From the NCBI GenBank assembly GCA_024653485.1, contig JANLFY010000003.1:198792-262791 (forward strand): DNA of 64,000 bases, written 5' to 3'. The position numbers were made by a program, and so were the translations under genes. Below are positions 1-8,477 of this stretch, piece after piece. The stretch comes from Bacillota bacterium. Lineage in GTDB: Bacteria; Bacillota; SHA-98; UBA4971. The notes under the pieces were generated by a model. It saw only the letters and a program-made list of their open reading frames with translations. It did not search any database and was not told the origin of the DNA. Every line of letters begins with the position of its first letter. Positions within the stretch are counted from its first letter, which is position 1.

Positions 1-1145
1 CTCGGGAACACCACGGGAGCCAGCCCGAGAGCTAGTCTCGACGCGTTTACCCCCGCCACTAGCCCCGAAGCCGCAGACTCCAGGTATCCCTCCACGCCGG
101 TCAGCTGCCCAGCGAAAAAGAGCGTGTCACGCAAGCGACACTGCATGGTCGGTCGGAGGAGTTCGGGCGAGTTCACGTAAGTGTTCCTGTGCATCACCCC
201 AAGCCTAACGAAATGCGCGCGCTCCAAGCCTGGAATCATCCGAAAGACACGTCGCTGTTCGTCCCAGGCAAGCCGCGTCTGAAAGCCCACCATGTTGAGG
301 AGCGTCCCCTCTTCGTCCTCCCGCCTGAGCTGCACCACTGCGTACGGCCTCTCGCCGGTCCGCGGGTCGACCAAACCGACGGGACGCAGAGGTCCGTAGA
401 CGAGTGCCTCCTTGCCCCTCCGAGCCAGAACCTCCACAGGCATACACGACTCGAAGACCTTCGTGTCCTCGAAGCCGTGGACCGGAGCGCACCTCGCGGA
501 AACGAGCGCTTCGTGGAAGCGCTCGTACTCCTCTTTCGTCATCGGGCAGTTGAGATAGTCCTTCCCCCCGCGACCGTAACGCGCCGCCCAGAAGGCCTTC
601 GACATGTCGCAGGACTCGGCGGTCACTATCGGGGCCACCGCATCGTAGAAGTACAGATGCTCCGTCCCCGCAAGCCCCGCTATGGCCGCAGCCATGTCAT
701 CGGAAGTGAGGGGACCCGTCGCTATCACCGTCGGGACATCTTCGGGGATCCCCCTCATCTCCCTCCTCACCAACTTCATGTTCGGGCACCTTTCAACGTA
801 CGCGGTCACCAGGCGGGCAAACCGCCGCCTGTCGCACGCCAACGCGGACCCCGCTGGTATCCTCGAGCATTCCGCGCACCTCATGATGATCGACCCAAAG
901 ATCCTCATCTCCTCTTTGAGGACCCCTGCGGCGTTCAAGAGGCTGTCCGAGCCGAGAGAATTCGAGCAGACGAGCTCACCAAGGTCTCCTGTGGCGTGGG
1001 CTGGGGTCATCAACGACGGGCGCATCTCGAAAAGGACCACTCGCAGTCCTCTCCTGGCCACCTGCCAAGCTGCCTCGCTTCCGGCAAGACCTCCTCCCAC
1101 CACTATCACGTCCGCTCCATCGATGTCGACCGCGGTCGTTTGCAT
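1..1145 (-). CDS. trmFO: Folate/FAD-dependent tRNA U54 methyltransferase TrmFO (3' end cut off)
   Basis: Makes ribothymidine at position 54 of tRNA using methylenetetrahydrofolate and FADH2. I translated it from the reverse strand: 381 codons are present and the frame is still open at base 1, so about 50-60 C-terminal residues are missing. The N-terminal FAD-binding motif GGGLAGSEA is at residues 17-25, Cys60 sits in the family motif LVCSNSLG, and a second family cysteine lies in ESCMPVEVL. The ATG at 1145 follows GGTGAG at 7-nt spacing. It lies 57 bp downstream of topA, the usual dprA-topA-trmFO order of Bacillota, and is probably the last gene of that operon. Confidence 0.95.
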   Translation of the reverse strand, partial: MQTTAVDIDGADVIVVGGGLAGSEAAWQVARRGLRVVLFEMRPSLMTPAHATGDLGELVCSNSLGSDSLLNAAGVLKEEMRIFGSIIMRCAECSRIPAGSALACDRRRFARLVTAYVERCPNMKLVRREMRGIPEDVPTVIATGPLTSDDMAAAIAGLAGTEHLYFYDAVAPIVTAESCDMSKAFWAARYGRGGKDYLNCPMTKEEYERFHEALVSARCAPVHGFEDTKVFESCMPVEVLARRGKEALVYGPLRPVGLVDPRTGERPYAVVQLRREDEEGTLLNMVGFQTRLAWDEQRRVFRMIPGLERAHFVRLGVMHRNTYVNSPELLRPTMQCRLRDTLFFAGQLTGVEGYLESAASGLVAGVNASRLALGLAPVVFP

Positions 1146-1202
1146 AGCTGAACTCACCACGCAGCAAAGTCAGGGTCTGCAGTCGCTGCACTCAGAGGAT
1201 GC

Positions 1203-3308
1203 TCACGCGTTGGCTCCCGCGCCGCCAGGCTCCGCCTTTCCCTCTTCACGATAGTCGCAGGTCTCTCTCACGCAAGCCCGCACCCCGCCCCCTCTCCCGC
1301 GCTTCACAAGGAATGCGCCGCACTTGGGACAGGTGACCTTCAGCGGAGTGTACCACGTGGTGAACCGGCAGTCCGGGTACCTACTGCAGCCATAGAACTT
1401 CCGGCCCTTCTTCGTCCTGCGCTCCACCACCTCCGCGCCACACTCGGGGCAGGCCACTCCCGTAGAGCGCACGATCTTCTTCGTGAAGGTACAATCGGGA
1501 TACCCCTGGCAACCGAGGAACGTTCCAAACCTCCCATGTTTCACCACGAGCGGGCGCCCACACTCGGGGCACTTCTCGTCGGTAACCTCGTCGGGGATCT
1601 TCACTCGCCCCATGGTTTCCTCTGCCGCCGTCACGACCTTCTGGAAGGGGACGTAGAATTCGTCGACCACCCTCACCCAGTCGAGCTCGCCCTCTGCGAT
1701 CCTGTCGAGCTTGCTTTCCACGTCGGCAGTGAACGCCACGTCCACCACTTGCGGGTATACCTGCTTCAGAACGTCTACGACGACGAACCCAAGCTGAGTT
1801 GGATGAAATCTCCTGTCCTCCAGAACGACGTACCCACGCCTCAGGATCGTGTCGATGATGGGTGCGTACGTACTCGGCCTTCCTATGCCGTTTTCCTCCA
1901 ACGCCTTGACGAGCGTGGCCTCAGTGTAGCGCGGCGGCGGCTCCGTGAAATGCTGGGCGTGCTCCAACTTCACAAGGGCAAGTTCCTCACCCTCGCGCAC
2001 CTCTGGAAGGCTCTGTTCCTCCCCCTTCTCAGTGTCGGAGGCCTCCTGATACACCATGGCGAAGCCGGGGAACTTCACCCTGGAACCCGTGGCTCTGAAG
2101 GTGTATCCCCTCGCCCGGACATCCACGCTCATGGCGTCGAGCACGGCCGATTCCATCTGGCTCGCCACGAACCTCTCCCATATCAACCTGTACAGTCTGT
2201 ACTGGTCACGAGTGAGGTATTGCTTCACGTGGTCCGGCAGCCTCTCCACGTTTGTGGGGCGTATCGCTTCATGCGCGTCCTGGCTCGTCGTCTTCGCGCG
2301 GTAGCGCCTCGGGTGCCCCGGGGCGTACTCCCGCCCGTATGTCTTTACGATGAACGCCCTCGCGGCTTGTTCCGCTTCAGCGGCCACCCGCACTGAGTCC
2401 GTGCGGATGTACGTCACCAACCCCACGCTTCCCTCGTCGCCGAGCGGTAAGCCCTCGTATAGCTGCTGGGCCACCATCATCGTCTTCTTCGACCCGAAGC
2501 CGAGCCTCCGCGAAGCCTCCTGCTGCATGGTGCTCGTGGTGAATGGGGGCGAGGGGTTTCTCCGGCGCTCCTTTCTAGAAACTTGCTCGACTAGGTACGT
2601 TGCACCTTCGAGCTCCTTCAGAATGGATCCGGCTTCGCCTTCGTTTCTGATCTCGACTTTCTTTCCGCCCCGTAGCACGAGCTTGGCGGGGAACTCCCGC
2701 CCTCCCTCACCTGATAGGAGGTGAGCGGTTATGGACCAGTACTCCTCCCTGACATGCGCTTGTATTTCCCTCTCCCTGTCGCAGACCAGCCGTACCGCCA
2801 CAGACTGGACTCTTCCGGCGGACAACCCTCTACGGACCTTCTTCCACAGAAGCGGGCTCAGTCCGTAACCGACAAGCCTATCGAGCACGCGTCTAGCCTG
2901 CTGCGCGTTCACACGGGCCATGTCGATGGGCCTTGGGCTGCCCAAGGCGGCTCTCACGGCCGTCCGGGTTATCTCATTGAACTCGATCCGGCAAGGGCTC
3001 CCCGGGTCGATCCCCAGCACCTGTGTGAGGTGCCACGATATCGCCTCACCTTCACGGTCTGGGTCGGTCGCGAGCAGCACCCCGTCCACCGATGCCACCG
3101 CTCCCTTGAGCTCTCGGATGATATCACCCCTGTCTTTGATGAGCACGTAATGAGGGGCGTACCCACCTTTCAGGTCCACTCCGAGCTTGCTCTTGGGAAG
3201 ATCGCGCACATGCCCCTTGGAAGCTTTCACCGTGAACCCGGAGCCGAGGAACTTGCCGATGGTCTTCGCCTTTGCAGGCGATTCCACTATCACGAGGGAT
3301 TTCGACAT
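1203..3308 (-). CDS. topA: DNA topoisomerase I (type IA)
   Basis: Relaxes negatively supercoiled DNA. The 701-aa protein begins MSKSLVIVESPAKAK, the standard Toprim start; the acidic Toprim motif DPDREGE is at residues 82-88 and the catalytic tyrosine is Tyr300 in VTYIRTDS. The last ~120 residues hold three C-terminal zinc-ribbon modules (CPECG...C..YPDC twice, then CPKCG...C....C), the last one less regular. The frame stays open another 41 codons upstream, but the ATG at 3308 has GAGGAG seven bases before it and matches the family start. It sits in the smg-topA-trmFO tail of the dprA operon. Confidence 0.97.
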   Translation of the reverse strand: MSKSLVIVESPAKAKTIGKFLGSGFTVKASKGHVRDLPKSKLGVDLKGGYAPHYVLIKDRGDIIRELKGAVASVDGVLLATDPDREGEAISWHLTQVLGIDPGSPCRIEFNEITRTAVRAALGSPRPIDMARVNAQQARRVLDRLVGYGLSPLLWKKVRRGLSAGRVQSVAVRLVCDREREIQAHVREEYWSITAHLLSGEGGREFPAKLVLRGGKKVEIRNEGEAGSILKELEGATYLVEQVSRKERRRNPSPPFTTSTMQQEASRRLGFGSKKTMMVAQQLYEGLPLGDEGSVGLVTYIRTDSVRVAAEAEQAARAFIVKTYGREYAPGHPRRYRAKTTSQDAHEAIRPTNVERLPDHVKQYLTRDQYRLYRLIWERFVASQMESAVLDAMSVDVRARGYTFRATGSRVKFPGFAMVYQEASDTEKGEEQSLPEVREGEELALVKLEHAQHFTEPPPRYTEATLVKALEENGIGRPSTYAPIIDTILRRGYVVLEDRRFHPTQLGFVVVDVLKQVYPQVVDVAFTADVESKLDRIAEGELDWVRVVDEFYVPFQKVVTAAEETMGRVKIPDEVTDEKCPECGRPLVVKHGRFGTFLGCQGYPDCTFTKKIVRSTGVACPECGAEVVERRTKKGRKFYGCSRYPDCRFTTWYTPLKVTCPKCGAFLVKRGRGGGVRACVRETCDYREEGKAEPGGAGANA

Positions 3309-3340
3309 TCCGACACTCCTCACCCATTCTGTGCTTTCGC

Positions 3341-3703
3341 TCAGTGAAGCAGCCGAGGCCGAGGTCCTGCGTCTTGCTCCTCGTCCTCCTCCCCAGCATC
3401 GTCGTCCCCGTCGCGCCCGCTGGCTTTCCAAAGGATGATGGCTGCCCTATCTCTGTCCGCTATCACGCTGGATAGCACCAGCGCCAACTCCTTCGCGTCG
3501 ACCTCGCCGGACTCGAGGGTCGCAATGAGGAGGAGAGCCTCTTCGAGCTCATCGGCTCTGACGAGGTCGGCTTCCTGTAGGAAAGCAAGAAGGCCCCAAG
3601 CGTCGACGGTTAGCTTCTGTCGTTCATGTGCGTTTAATACCCTTCGCGGAGCGGCCGCAAGTCGGCGCCTTCCGCGCGTCTGGTCGCGTTTGCTGCAGGC
3701 CAC
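3341..3703 (-). CDS. smg: Smg/DUF494-like protein, short form
   Basis: The C-terminal two thirds (RVLNAHERQKLTVDAWGLL... ADELEEALLLIATL) resembles the DUF494/Smg family, whose gene neighbours dprA and topA in many bacteria; the molecular function of the family is not established. The GTG at 3703 is preceded by GAGGAAGG at good spacing, giving 120 aa, shorter than the usual ~150: the N-terminal helical region normally starting the family is missing. The frame stays open upstream to 3793 but that part overlaps the end of dprA antiparallel-free in another frame and does not look like Smg. The tail is very acidic (GRDGDDDAGEEDEEQD). Confidence 0.6.
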   Translation of the reverse strand: MACSKRDQTRGRRRLAAAPRRVLNAHERQKLTVDAWGLLAFLQEADLVRADELEEALLLIATLESGEVDAKELALVLSSVIADRDRAAIILWKASGRDGDDDAGEEDEEQDAGPRPRLLH

Positions 3704-3716
3704 CCTATCACCTTCC

Positions 3717-4832
3717 TCACGAGCGTCGCGCGTAGCCGTCGAGAGAACGCTCAACAATCCCGCGAAGCTCCAGCGACCCGAGAGCGACTGCAACGTCTTG
3801 GGGGGCCAGCCCCGTCTCGTATACTATATCATCGGCGGACACCGGAGAGAATCCCATCACCGCAAGGACTCTTCTCTCCCGAGCTGACAGACTCGACTCA
3901 CCTTCCATGGTGCCCCTGTGATCCCCGCGAGGCACCTCGATCCCGAGCTCGTCGAGGACGTCCGCGATTCCCTCCACGAGCCTCGCCCCTTCCTTGATGA
4001 GGCGGTGAGTCCCCCGTGAGAGTGGGCTTTCGATGTCGCCCGGAACAGCAAAGACCTCGCGTCCCTGGTCAGCCGCAAACTCCGCCGTGATGAGCGAGCC
4101 GCTCGTTTCCCCCGCTTCCACTACAACCACACCCAGGGAGAGCCCGCTGATGATCCTATTGCGAGCTGGAAAGTTGCGAGCGAGGGGGCGGGTGCCAAGA
4201 GAGCGTTCGCTCACGAGCGCCCCGTTTCCTGCAATCTCCTGCGCGAGTTTCACGTTCTCCGGAGGGTACACCACGTCTATGCCGCACCCCAGGACTGCGA
4301 TGGTGCGCCCACCGCGCTCCAGGGCGGCATGATGGGCGACCGAGTCGATGCCCCTCGCCATTCCCGATACCACAGTGAGGCCGGCCGCTGCGGCTTCGGA
4401 CGAGAGAAGACGCGCTGCCCTACGGCCATAATGACTGCCCCGTCTCGACCCTACGATCGCAAGAGAGAACGCGTCCGACGGAAGGAGCGTCCCCTTGACG
4501 TAGAGCACGGGAGGAGGATGGTTGATGGTGTGCAGGCGTTCAGGATACCCAGGGTCAGAGGAGGTCACTATCTTCACGCCGAGCTTGGACGCGGTGCGAA
4601 GCTCCTCCCGCAAGAGCTTCCCGTCGCGGACTGCCGCTATCTTCCGAGCTGTCACGGGGCCGATGCCTTCCACGGTGCGAAGCTGGGCTTCGCTCGCGAG
4701 GAGGGCCTCCCGGGCAGAGCCGAATCTCTCGATGAGGCTTGCAAGCCTCTCCCCACCTATCGTGTCCACCAAGTTGAGAGCGATCACACACTCTCTCTCG
4801 TCCATGTGTTCCCAACCCATTACCGCGGCCAC
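3717..4832 (-). CDS. dprA: DNA-processing protein DprA/Smf
   Basis: Loads RecA on incoming single-stranded DNA during transformation. Up to 371 aa with the three family parts in order: an N-terminal helix-hairpin-helix region (about residues 15-70), the Rossmann-like SMF domain starting at GSRRG (128-132) with SGMARGID, GCGIDVVYPPEN and FPARNRIISG, and a C-terminal winged helix (about 310-371). The start is uncertain: a GTG at 4832 and ATGs at 4820 and 4805 are in frame and none has a strong ribosome site. It follows comM by about 120 bp and overlaps nothing; smg starts 14 bp after its stop. Confidence 0.94.
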   Translation of the reverse strand: MAAVMGWEHMDERECVIALNLVDTIGGERLASLIERFGSAREALLASEAQLRTVEGIGPVTARKIAAVRDGKLLREELRTASKLGVKIVTSSDPGYPERLHTINHPPPVLYVKGTLLPSDAFSLAIVGSRRGSHYGRRAARLLSSEAAAAGLTVVSGMARGIDSVAHHAALERGGRTIAVLGCGIDVVYPPENVKLAQEIAGNGALVSERSLGTRPLARNFPARNRIISGLSLGVVVVEAGETSGSLITAEFAADQGREVFAVPGDIESPLSRGTHRLIKEGARLVEGIADVLDELGIEVPRGDHRGTMEGESSLSARERRVLAVMGFSPVSADDIVYETGLAPQDVAVALGSLELRGIVERSLDGYARRS

Positions 4833-4952
4833 GAGCAGCCGCGTTCATCCTGTCGCACTTGCGGACCGCCCGACGACCGGGCGCGCTCGGGCGGGCGAGC
4901 CGCACAGCCCCAGGCCGCCCGCACGTTGCCGCCTGGGAAGCGCTCAAACGCG

Positions 4953-6476
4953 CTAACGGGCTGCGAATGACCTGTAGCTCACGGCCTCGCCCACGTGGCG
5001 CACGAGCAACTCGTCGTTTCCGTCGAGATCTGCTATGGTTCTGGCCACCTTCAGCACCCTGGCGTAGGCGCGCGCCGACAGACCCAGCTTGGCACAGGCA
5101 GAGTACAACATGATCCTCGCGTCCTTTGACATGCGACAGTGCTCGCGGATCTCCGCGGGTTTCATCTCCGCGTTGGTGCGAATCGAGAGCCCTTCGAACC
5201 TCTTTTCCTGGACCTCCCTGGCCGTGACCACTCTCCTCCTGATCTCTTCGGAGGTCTCCGACACTGGACCCCTCTCGACGTCTTCCATGTTCACCCTCCC
5301 CACGTGCAGATGGATGTCTATTCTGTCGAGCAGAGGCCCCGAGAGCCCGGCTAGGTACCTTTTCACCATGGCAGGGGTGCAGGTGCACCCGGTGGACCCG
5401 TAACCCCGCCCGCATGGGCACGGGTTCATGGCTCCTACGAGGATGAACCGAGCGGGAAAAGTCGCAACCCCGCCCGACCGCGATATTGTGACAAGGCCGT
5501 CTTCGAGGGGTTGCCTGAGAGCCTCCAGGGCACGTCCGGAAAACTCCGGCATCTCGTCCAGAAAAAGCACACCCCGGTGAGCGAGGGAGACCTCCCCCGG
5601 CTTGGGCACGCGGCCTCCTCCGATGAGGCCGGCCAGCGATATGCTGTGGTGGGGATCCCTGAAAGGCCGTTCCGATACGATGCTCGCGCCCGCCGGAAGG
5701 CGGCCCGCCGCGCTGTAGACCCTCGTCACCTCCAGGGTTTCGTCCCACGACAATGGCGGCAGGATGGAAGGCAGGCGCCTTGCGAGCATGGTCTTGCCCG
5801 CGCCCGGAGGCCCCACCATGAGCACGTTGTGCCCTCCTGCCGCAGCCACTTCGAGAGCACGCCTTGCGTGATCCTGTCCCAGAACATCACCAAAGTCGGG
5901 GACTCTTTCCCCGTTACCCTTGCCCGGAACGCAACGTCTCGTGGAAGGGGTCTTCCCAACGCTGATGGCCCCGGAAAGGTGACCGACCGCCTCGCGAAGC
6001 GTGCTCACCCCGTACACGTCGAGGCCGTCAACGAGCGCTGCCTCCCCGGCGTTCTCGCGTGCCACCACCATCTTCGAGAACCCTGCTGCTTTGGCGGCGA
6101 GAGCAATGGGGAGGACGCCCCACGTGCCCCGGACGTGGCCGTCCAGTGACAGCTCACCGACAAGCACCTGGCCCTCCGCCGCAGGCGCCGGGACCTCCCC
6201 GGTCGCGGTCAGAATGCCTACTGCCATTGCCAGGTCGAAACAAGCTCCCTCCTTCCGGACCATGGCCGGCGCGAGGTTGACCGTGATCCGCCGAAGGGGG
6301 AACTCGAACCCGGAGTTCCTGAGGGCTGCCCTCACTCGCTCCCGGGACTCCCGTGTGGCGGCGTCCGGCAGTCCCACCACTTCGAACGAAGGAAGGCCTG
6401 CCGACACGTCTACCTCCACGTGGACCGGGTACCCGTCCACCCCGAGAACCGCGCCGCTCGGCACCTTCGCCAGCAA
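4953..6476 (-). CDS. comM: Mg-chelatase-like AAA+ helicase ComM/YifB
   Basis: ComM/YifB proteins are AAA+ branch-migration helicases that help integrate transforming DNA. 507 aa starting from a TTG at 6476 that has GGAGGTG six bases upstream; this matches the usual family start (LAKVPSGAVLGVDGYPV), while the longer open frame does not. An N-terminal Lon-like/ChlI domain is followed by Walker A GPPGAGKT at 222-229, Walker B FLDEMPEF, and the family cysteine cluster NPCPCGRGYGSTGCTC. Only 5 bp separate it from yraN upstream, so it is part of the rplS-to-trmFO gene train. DprA next door strengthens a competence/recombination role. Confidence 0.95.
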   Translation of the reverse strand: MLAKVPSGAVLGVDGYPVHVEVDVSAGLPSFEVVGLPDAATRESRERVRAALRNSGFEFPLRRITVNLAPAMVRKEGACFDLAMAVGILTATGEVPAPAAEGQVLVGELSLDGHVRGTWGVLPIALAAKAAGFSKMVVARENAGEAALVDGLDVYGVSTLREAVGHLSGAISVGKTPSTRRCVPGKGNGERVPDFGDVLGQDHARRALEVAAAGGHNVLMVGPPGAGKTMLARRLPSILPPLSWDETLEVTRVYSAAGRLPAGASIVSERPFRDPHHSISLAGLIGGGRVPKPGEVSLAHRGVLFLDEMPEFSGRALEALRQPLEDGLVTISRSGGVATFPARFILVGAMNPCPCGRGYGSTGCTCTPAMVKRYLAGLSGPLLDRIDIHLHVGRVNMEDVERGPVSETSEEIRRRVVTAREVQEKRFEGLSIRTNAEMKPAEIREHCRMSKDARIMLYSACAKLGLSARAYARVLKVARTIADLDGNDELLVRHVGEAVSYRSFAAR

Positions 6477-6481
6477 AGACC

Positions 6482-6883
6482 TCACCTCCTGCAGTCGAAG
6501 GCGCCCTTTATGAGAGAGATGGCCGGCGGACCCACGGGGCGGATGTCCACCGCGACCACGTCGAACCTGCACTCGGCTCCGGCCATTCCGCGTTCGACGA
6601 CATACGCGAGAGCCGTCCTCACCAGACGTCTACGCTTGCCCGCGGTCACCTGCTCGACGGCCCAGCCAAACCTACCAGACCTCCGCGTCTTGACCTCCAC
6701 GAACACCACCGTGTCCCCATCGCGCGCCACGACGTCGATCTCCCCCGTCTTCCGGCGAAAGTTGCGTTCCAGGACGACGAATCCCACTGATTCAAGGTAA
6801 TTTGCCGCAAGCTCCTCGCCCAAGACGCCCAGGCTGCCGCCAGATGCGCCCACAAGTCCCACTTCCCTGGCATGTACTGACAT
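6482..6883 (-). CDS. yraN: UPF0102 / YraN family endonuclease-like protein
   Basis: 133 aa with the UPF0102 core: GVLGEELAANYLESVGF, RNFRRKTGEIDVVARDGD and VVFVEVKTRR, i.e. the E-x(n)-GEID-x(n)-EVK arrangement of PD-(D/E)XK nucleases. No activity is established for the family. I chose the ATG at 6883; a second in-frame ATG at 6925 would add 14 residues and neither has a clear ribosome site. It lies between rnhB and comM, a very common arrangement in Bacillota and Proteobacteria. Confidence 0.9.
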   Translation of the reverse strand: MSVHAREVGLVGASGGSLGVLGEELAANYLESVGFVVLERNFRRKTGEIDVVARDGDTVVFVEVKTRRSGRFGWAVEQVTAGKRRRLVRTALAYVVERGMAGAECRFDVVAVDIRPVGPPAISLIKGAFDCRR

Positions 6884-6948
6884 AGATGTCTTTTCGCTAC
6901 GGGGCTGGATATTCCTGCCACTCATCGGCGGCAGATTGGCAAATTGTG

Positions 6949-7614
6949 TCACACCCCGAGATCCCGGGCGAAGCTGGATTGATGACAGAGGATGCGTCTG
7001 AGGAACGTTTTTCTGTGCAGTGGACACGGGCCATGCTCGAGTATGGCCGCAACGTGCTCCCGCGTGCAGTACCCCTTGTGAGACCCGATGCGGTACTGCG
7101 GGTACTGCGCGTCCCATACCTCACACATTCTATCTCTCGTGACCTTGGCGACTATGGACGCGGCTGCGATGGCCTGCGAGAGCGCGTCCCCGTGAACGAT
7201 GGCGATTTGAGGAACGGGCACGCCCACCTCTTCAGCGTCCACTAGAAGGTAGTCGGGGACGATTCCGAGGCTCTCCACCGCCTTCTTCATAGCGAGCCTC
7301 GCCGCCTGCCTGATATTGATGCGGTCGACGGTCTCCGCGTCCACCGCACCGGTTCCCACGGCGACGGCCGTCTGCAGTATCGCGTCGTAAAGCTCCTCCC
7401 GCCTCTTGGGCGAGAGGGTCTTGGAATCGCGCACCCCCGGGAGCAGAGTCCCAGGCCGGAAGACTACCGCCGCGGCGACGACCGACGCGAGGAGAGCTCC
7501 GCGGCCGGCTTCATCTATCCCCGCAACGGCCACATAACCTCGATTCCACAGGCGTCGCTCGAACTCCAACAGGTCCACGCCGGAACCTTGTCTCGCTGCG
7601 GAAACGTCGGTCAC
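6949..7614 (-). CDS. rnhB: Ribonuclease HII
   Basis: Removes ribonucleotides and RNA-DNA hybrids from DNA. 221 aa; the signature GIDEAGRG is at residues 32-39 (acidic residues Asp34, Glu35), followed by DSK at 63-65, LLVDAEEV and the C-terminal SHKGY/H motif. After GRG the protein has ALLASVV rather than the usual PLAGPVV. The start is the GTG at 7614, whose GTGA overlaps the stop codon of ylqF, so translation is probably coupled. The last ~20 residues form a short basic tail. Confidence 0.95.
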   Translation of the reverse strand: MTDVSAARQGSGVDLLEFERRLWNRGYVAVAGIDEAGRGALLASVVAAAVVFRPGTLLPGVRDSKTLSPKRREELYDAILQTAVAVGTGAVDAETVDRINIRQAARLAMKKAVESLGIVPDYLLVDAEEVGVPVPQIAIVHGDALSQAIAAASIVAKVTRDRMCEVWDAQYPQYRIGSHKGYCTREHVAAILEHGPCPLHRKTFLRRILCHQSSFARDLGV

Positions 7615-8477
7615 GCGTAGTCACCTTCCCCGGGAGCCGGGTCCAGCGTAACCCTTCCGAACAGCCCTTTCCGAAAGTCAGACAGAACGGCGGCGGCCGC
7701 GCGAGCCGTATCGACCACGCCGCCCGGCCCCAGGCATCCACGTTTCCTGCCCGCCAACTCAAGCAAGTCGCGCCCCCCCATGGCAAGTGCATCGTGTGAT
7801 CTCAGACGAGAAGCAAGGCCGTCGGGCGACGACTCCCTGAGCACCTCCAGCAACCGCTCGGCGACGTCCACGAGATCGAAGCTCTCATCGCTCACGGCCC
7901 CAGTCGCGGCGAGCTTGAACATGGCGCCCGGGTCGTCCGCCCGCGGCCAGAGGACTCCCGGGGTATCGAGCAGCTCTATCCCTCTGCCGACGGCTATCCA
8001 CTGGTTGCCACGGGTGATCCCCGGCCTCGCCCCCGTCCTGGCGGACTTGCGCCCCGCTATCCTGTTCACCAGCGACGACTTCCCTACGTTGGGAATGCCG
8101 ATGACCATCGCCCTGACGGCCCGCATCCTTCTCCCCCTGGCAGCCAGTCTCAGCATTATCTGGCCTGCCACGGAGGAACAAGCGGCCACCACCGCTTCGA
8201 TGCCCTCTCCGGTCTCGGCGTTGACCGCATAGCAAAATGGCTCGCGCGAGCGCAGCGTCGCGAGCCACCTTCCGGTCTCGACCGGATCTGCGAGGTCCTC
8301 CTTGGCGAGAACGACCACCCTTGCTCTATCCCCGACGATCCACTCAATCTCCGGGTTCCGGCTGGTACGAGGGATCCTCGCATCCAGGACCTCTATGACT
8401 ACGTCGATTCCTGCCAGACTTCGCTTGATAGCCTGCCTTGCCTTGGCCATGTGGCCGGGAAACCACGAGAACGTCAT
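7611..8477 (-). CDS. ylqF: Ribosome biogenesis GTPase YlqF/RbgA
   Basis: Circularly permuted GTPase that matures the 50S subunit. 288 aa from the ATG at 8477, starting with the family motif WFPGHMAKA. G-motifs come in permuted order: G4 at VVLAKEDLAD, then G1 GIPNVGKSS, G2 RPGITRG, G3 LLDTPGVLWP. The G4 is odd: the family has NKxD and this copy has AKED (codons GCC AAG GAG GAC), so the guanine-contacting Asn is missing. The ATGA start overlaps the lepB stop and the GTGA end overlaps rnhB. The otherwise complete conservation argues against a pseudogene. Confidence 0.93.
   Translation of the reverse strand: MTFSWFPGHMAKARQAIKRSLAGIDVVIEVLDARIPRTSRNPEIEWIVGDRARVVVLAKEDLADPVETGRWLATLRSREPFCYAVNAETGEGIEAVVAACSSVAGQIMLRLAARGRRMRAVRAMVIGIPNVGKSSLVNRIAGRKSARTGARPGITRGNQWIAVGRGIELLDTPGVLWPRADDPGAMFKLAATGAVSDESFDLVDVAERLLEVLRESSPDGLASRLRSHDALAMGGRDLLELAGRKRGCLGPGGVVDTARAAAAVLSDFRKGLFGRVTLDPAPGEGDYA

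Noticed and set aside
189..1254. Long plus-strand frames opposite trmFO and topA
   Set aside because: They are shadows of well-supported minus-strand genes; the same holds for the many other plus-strand frames in this window.
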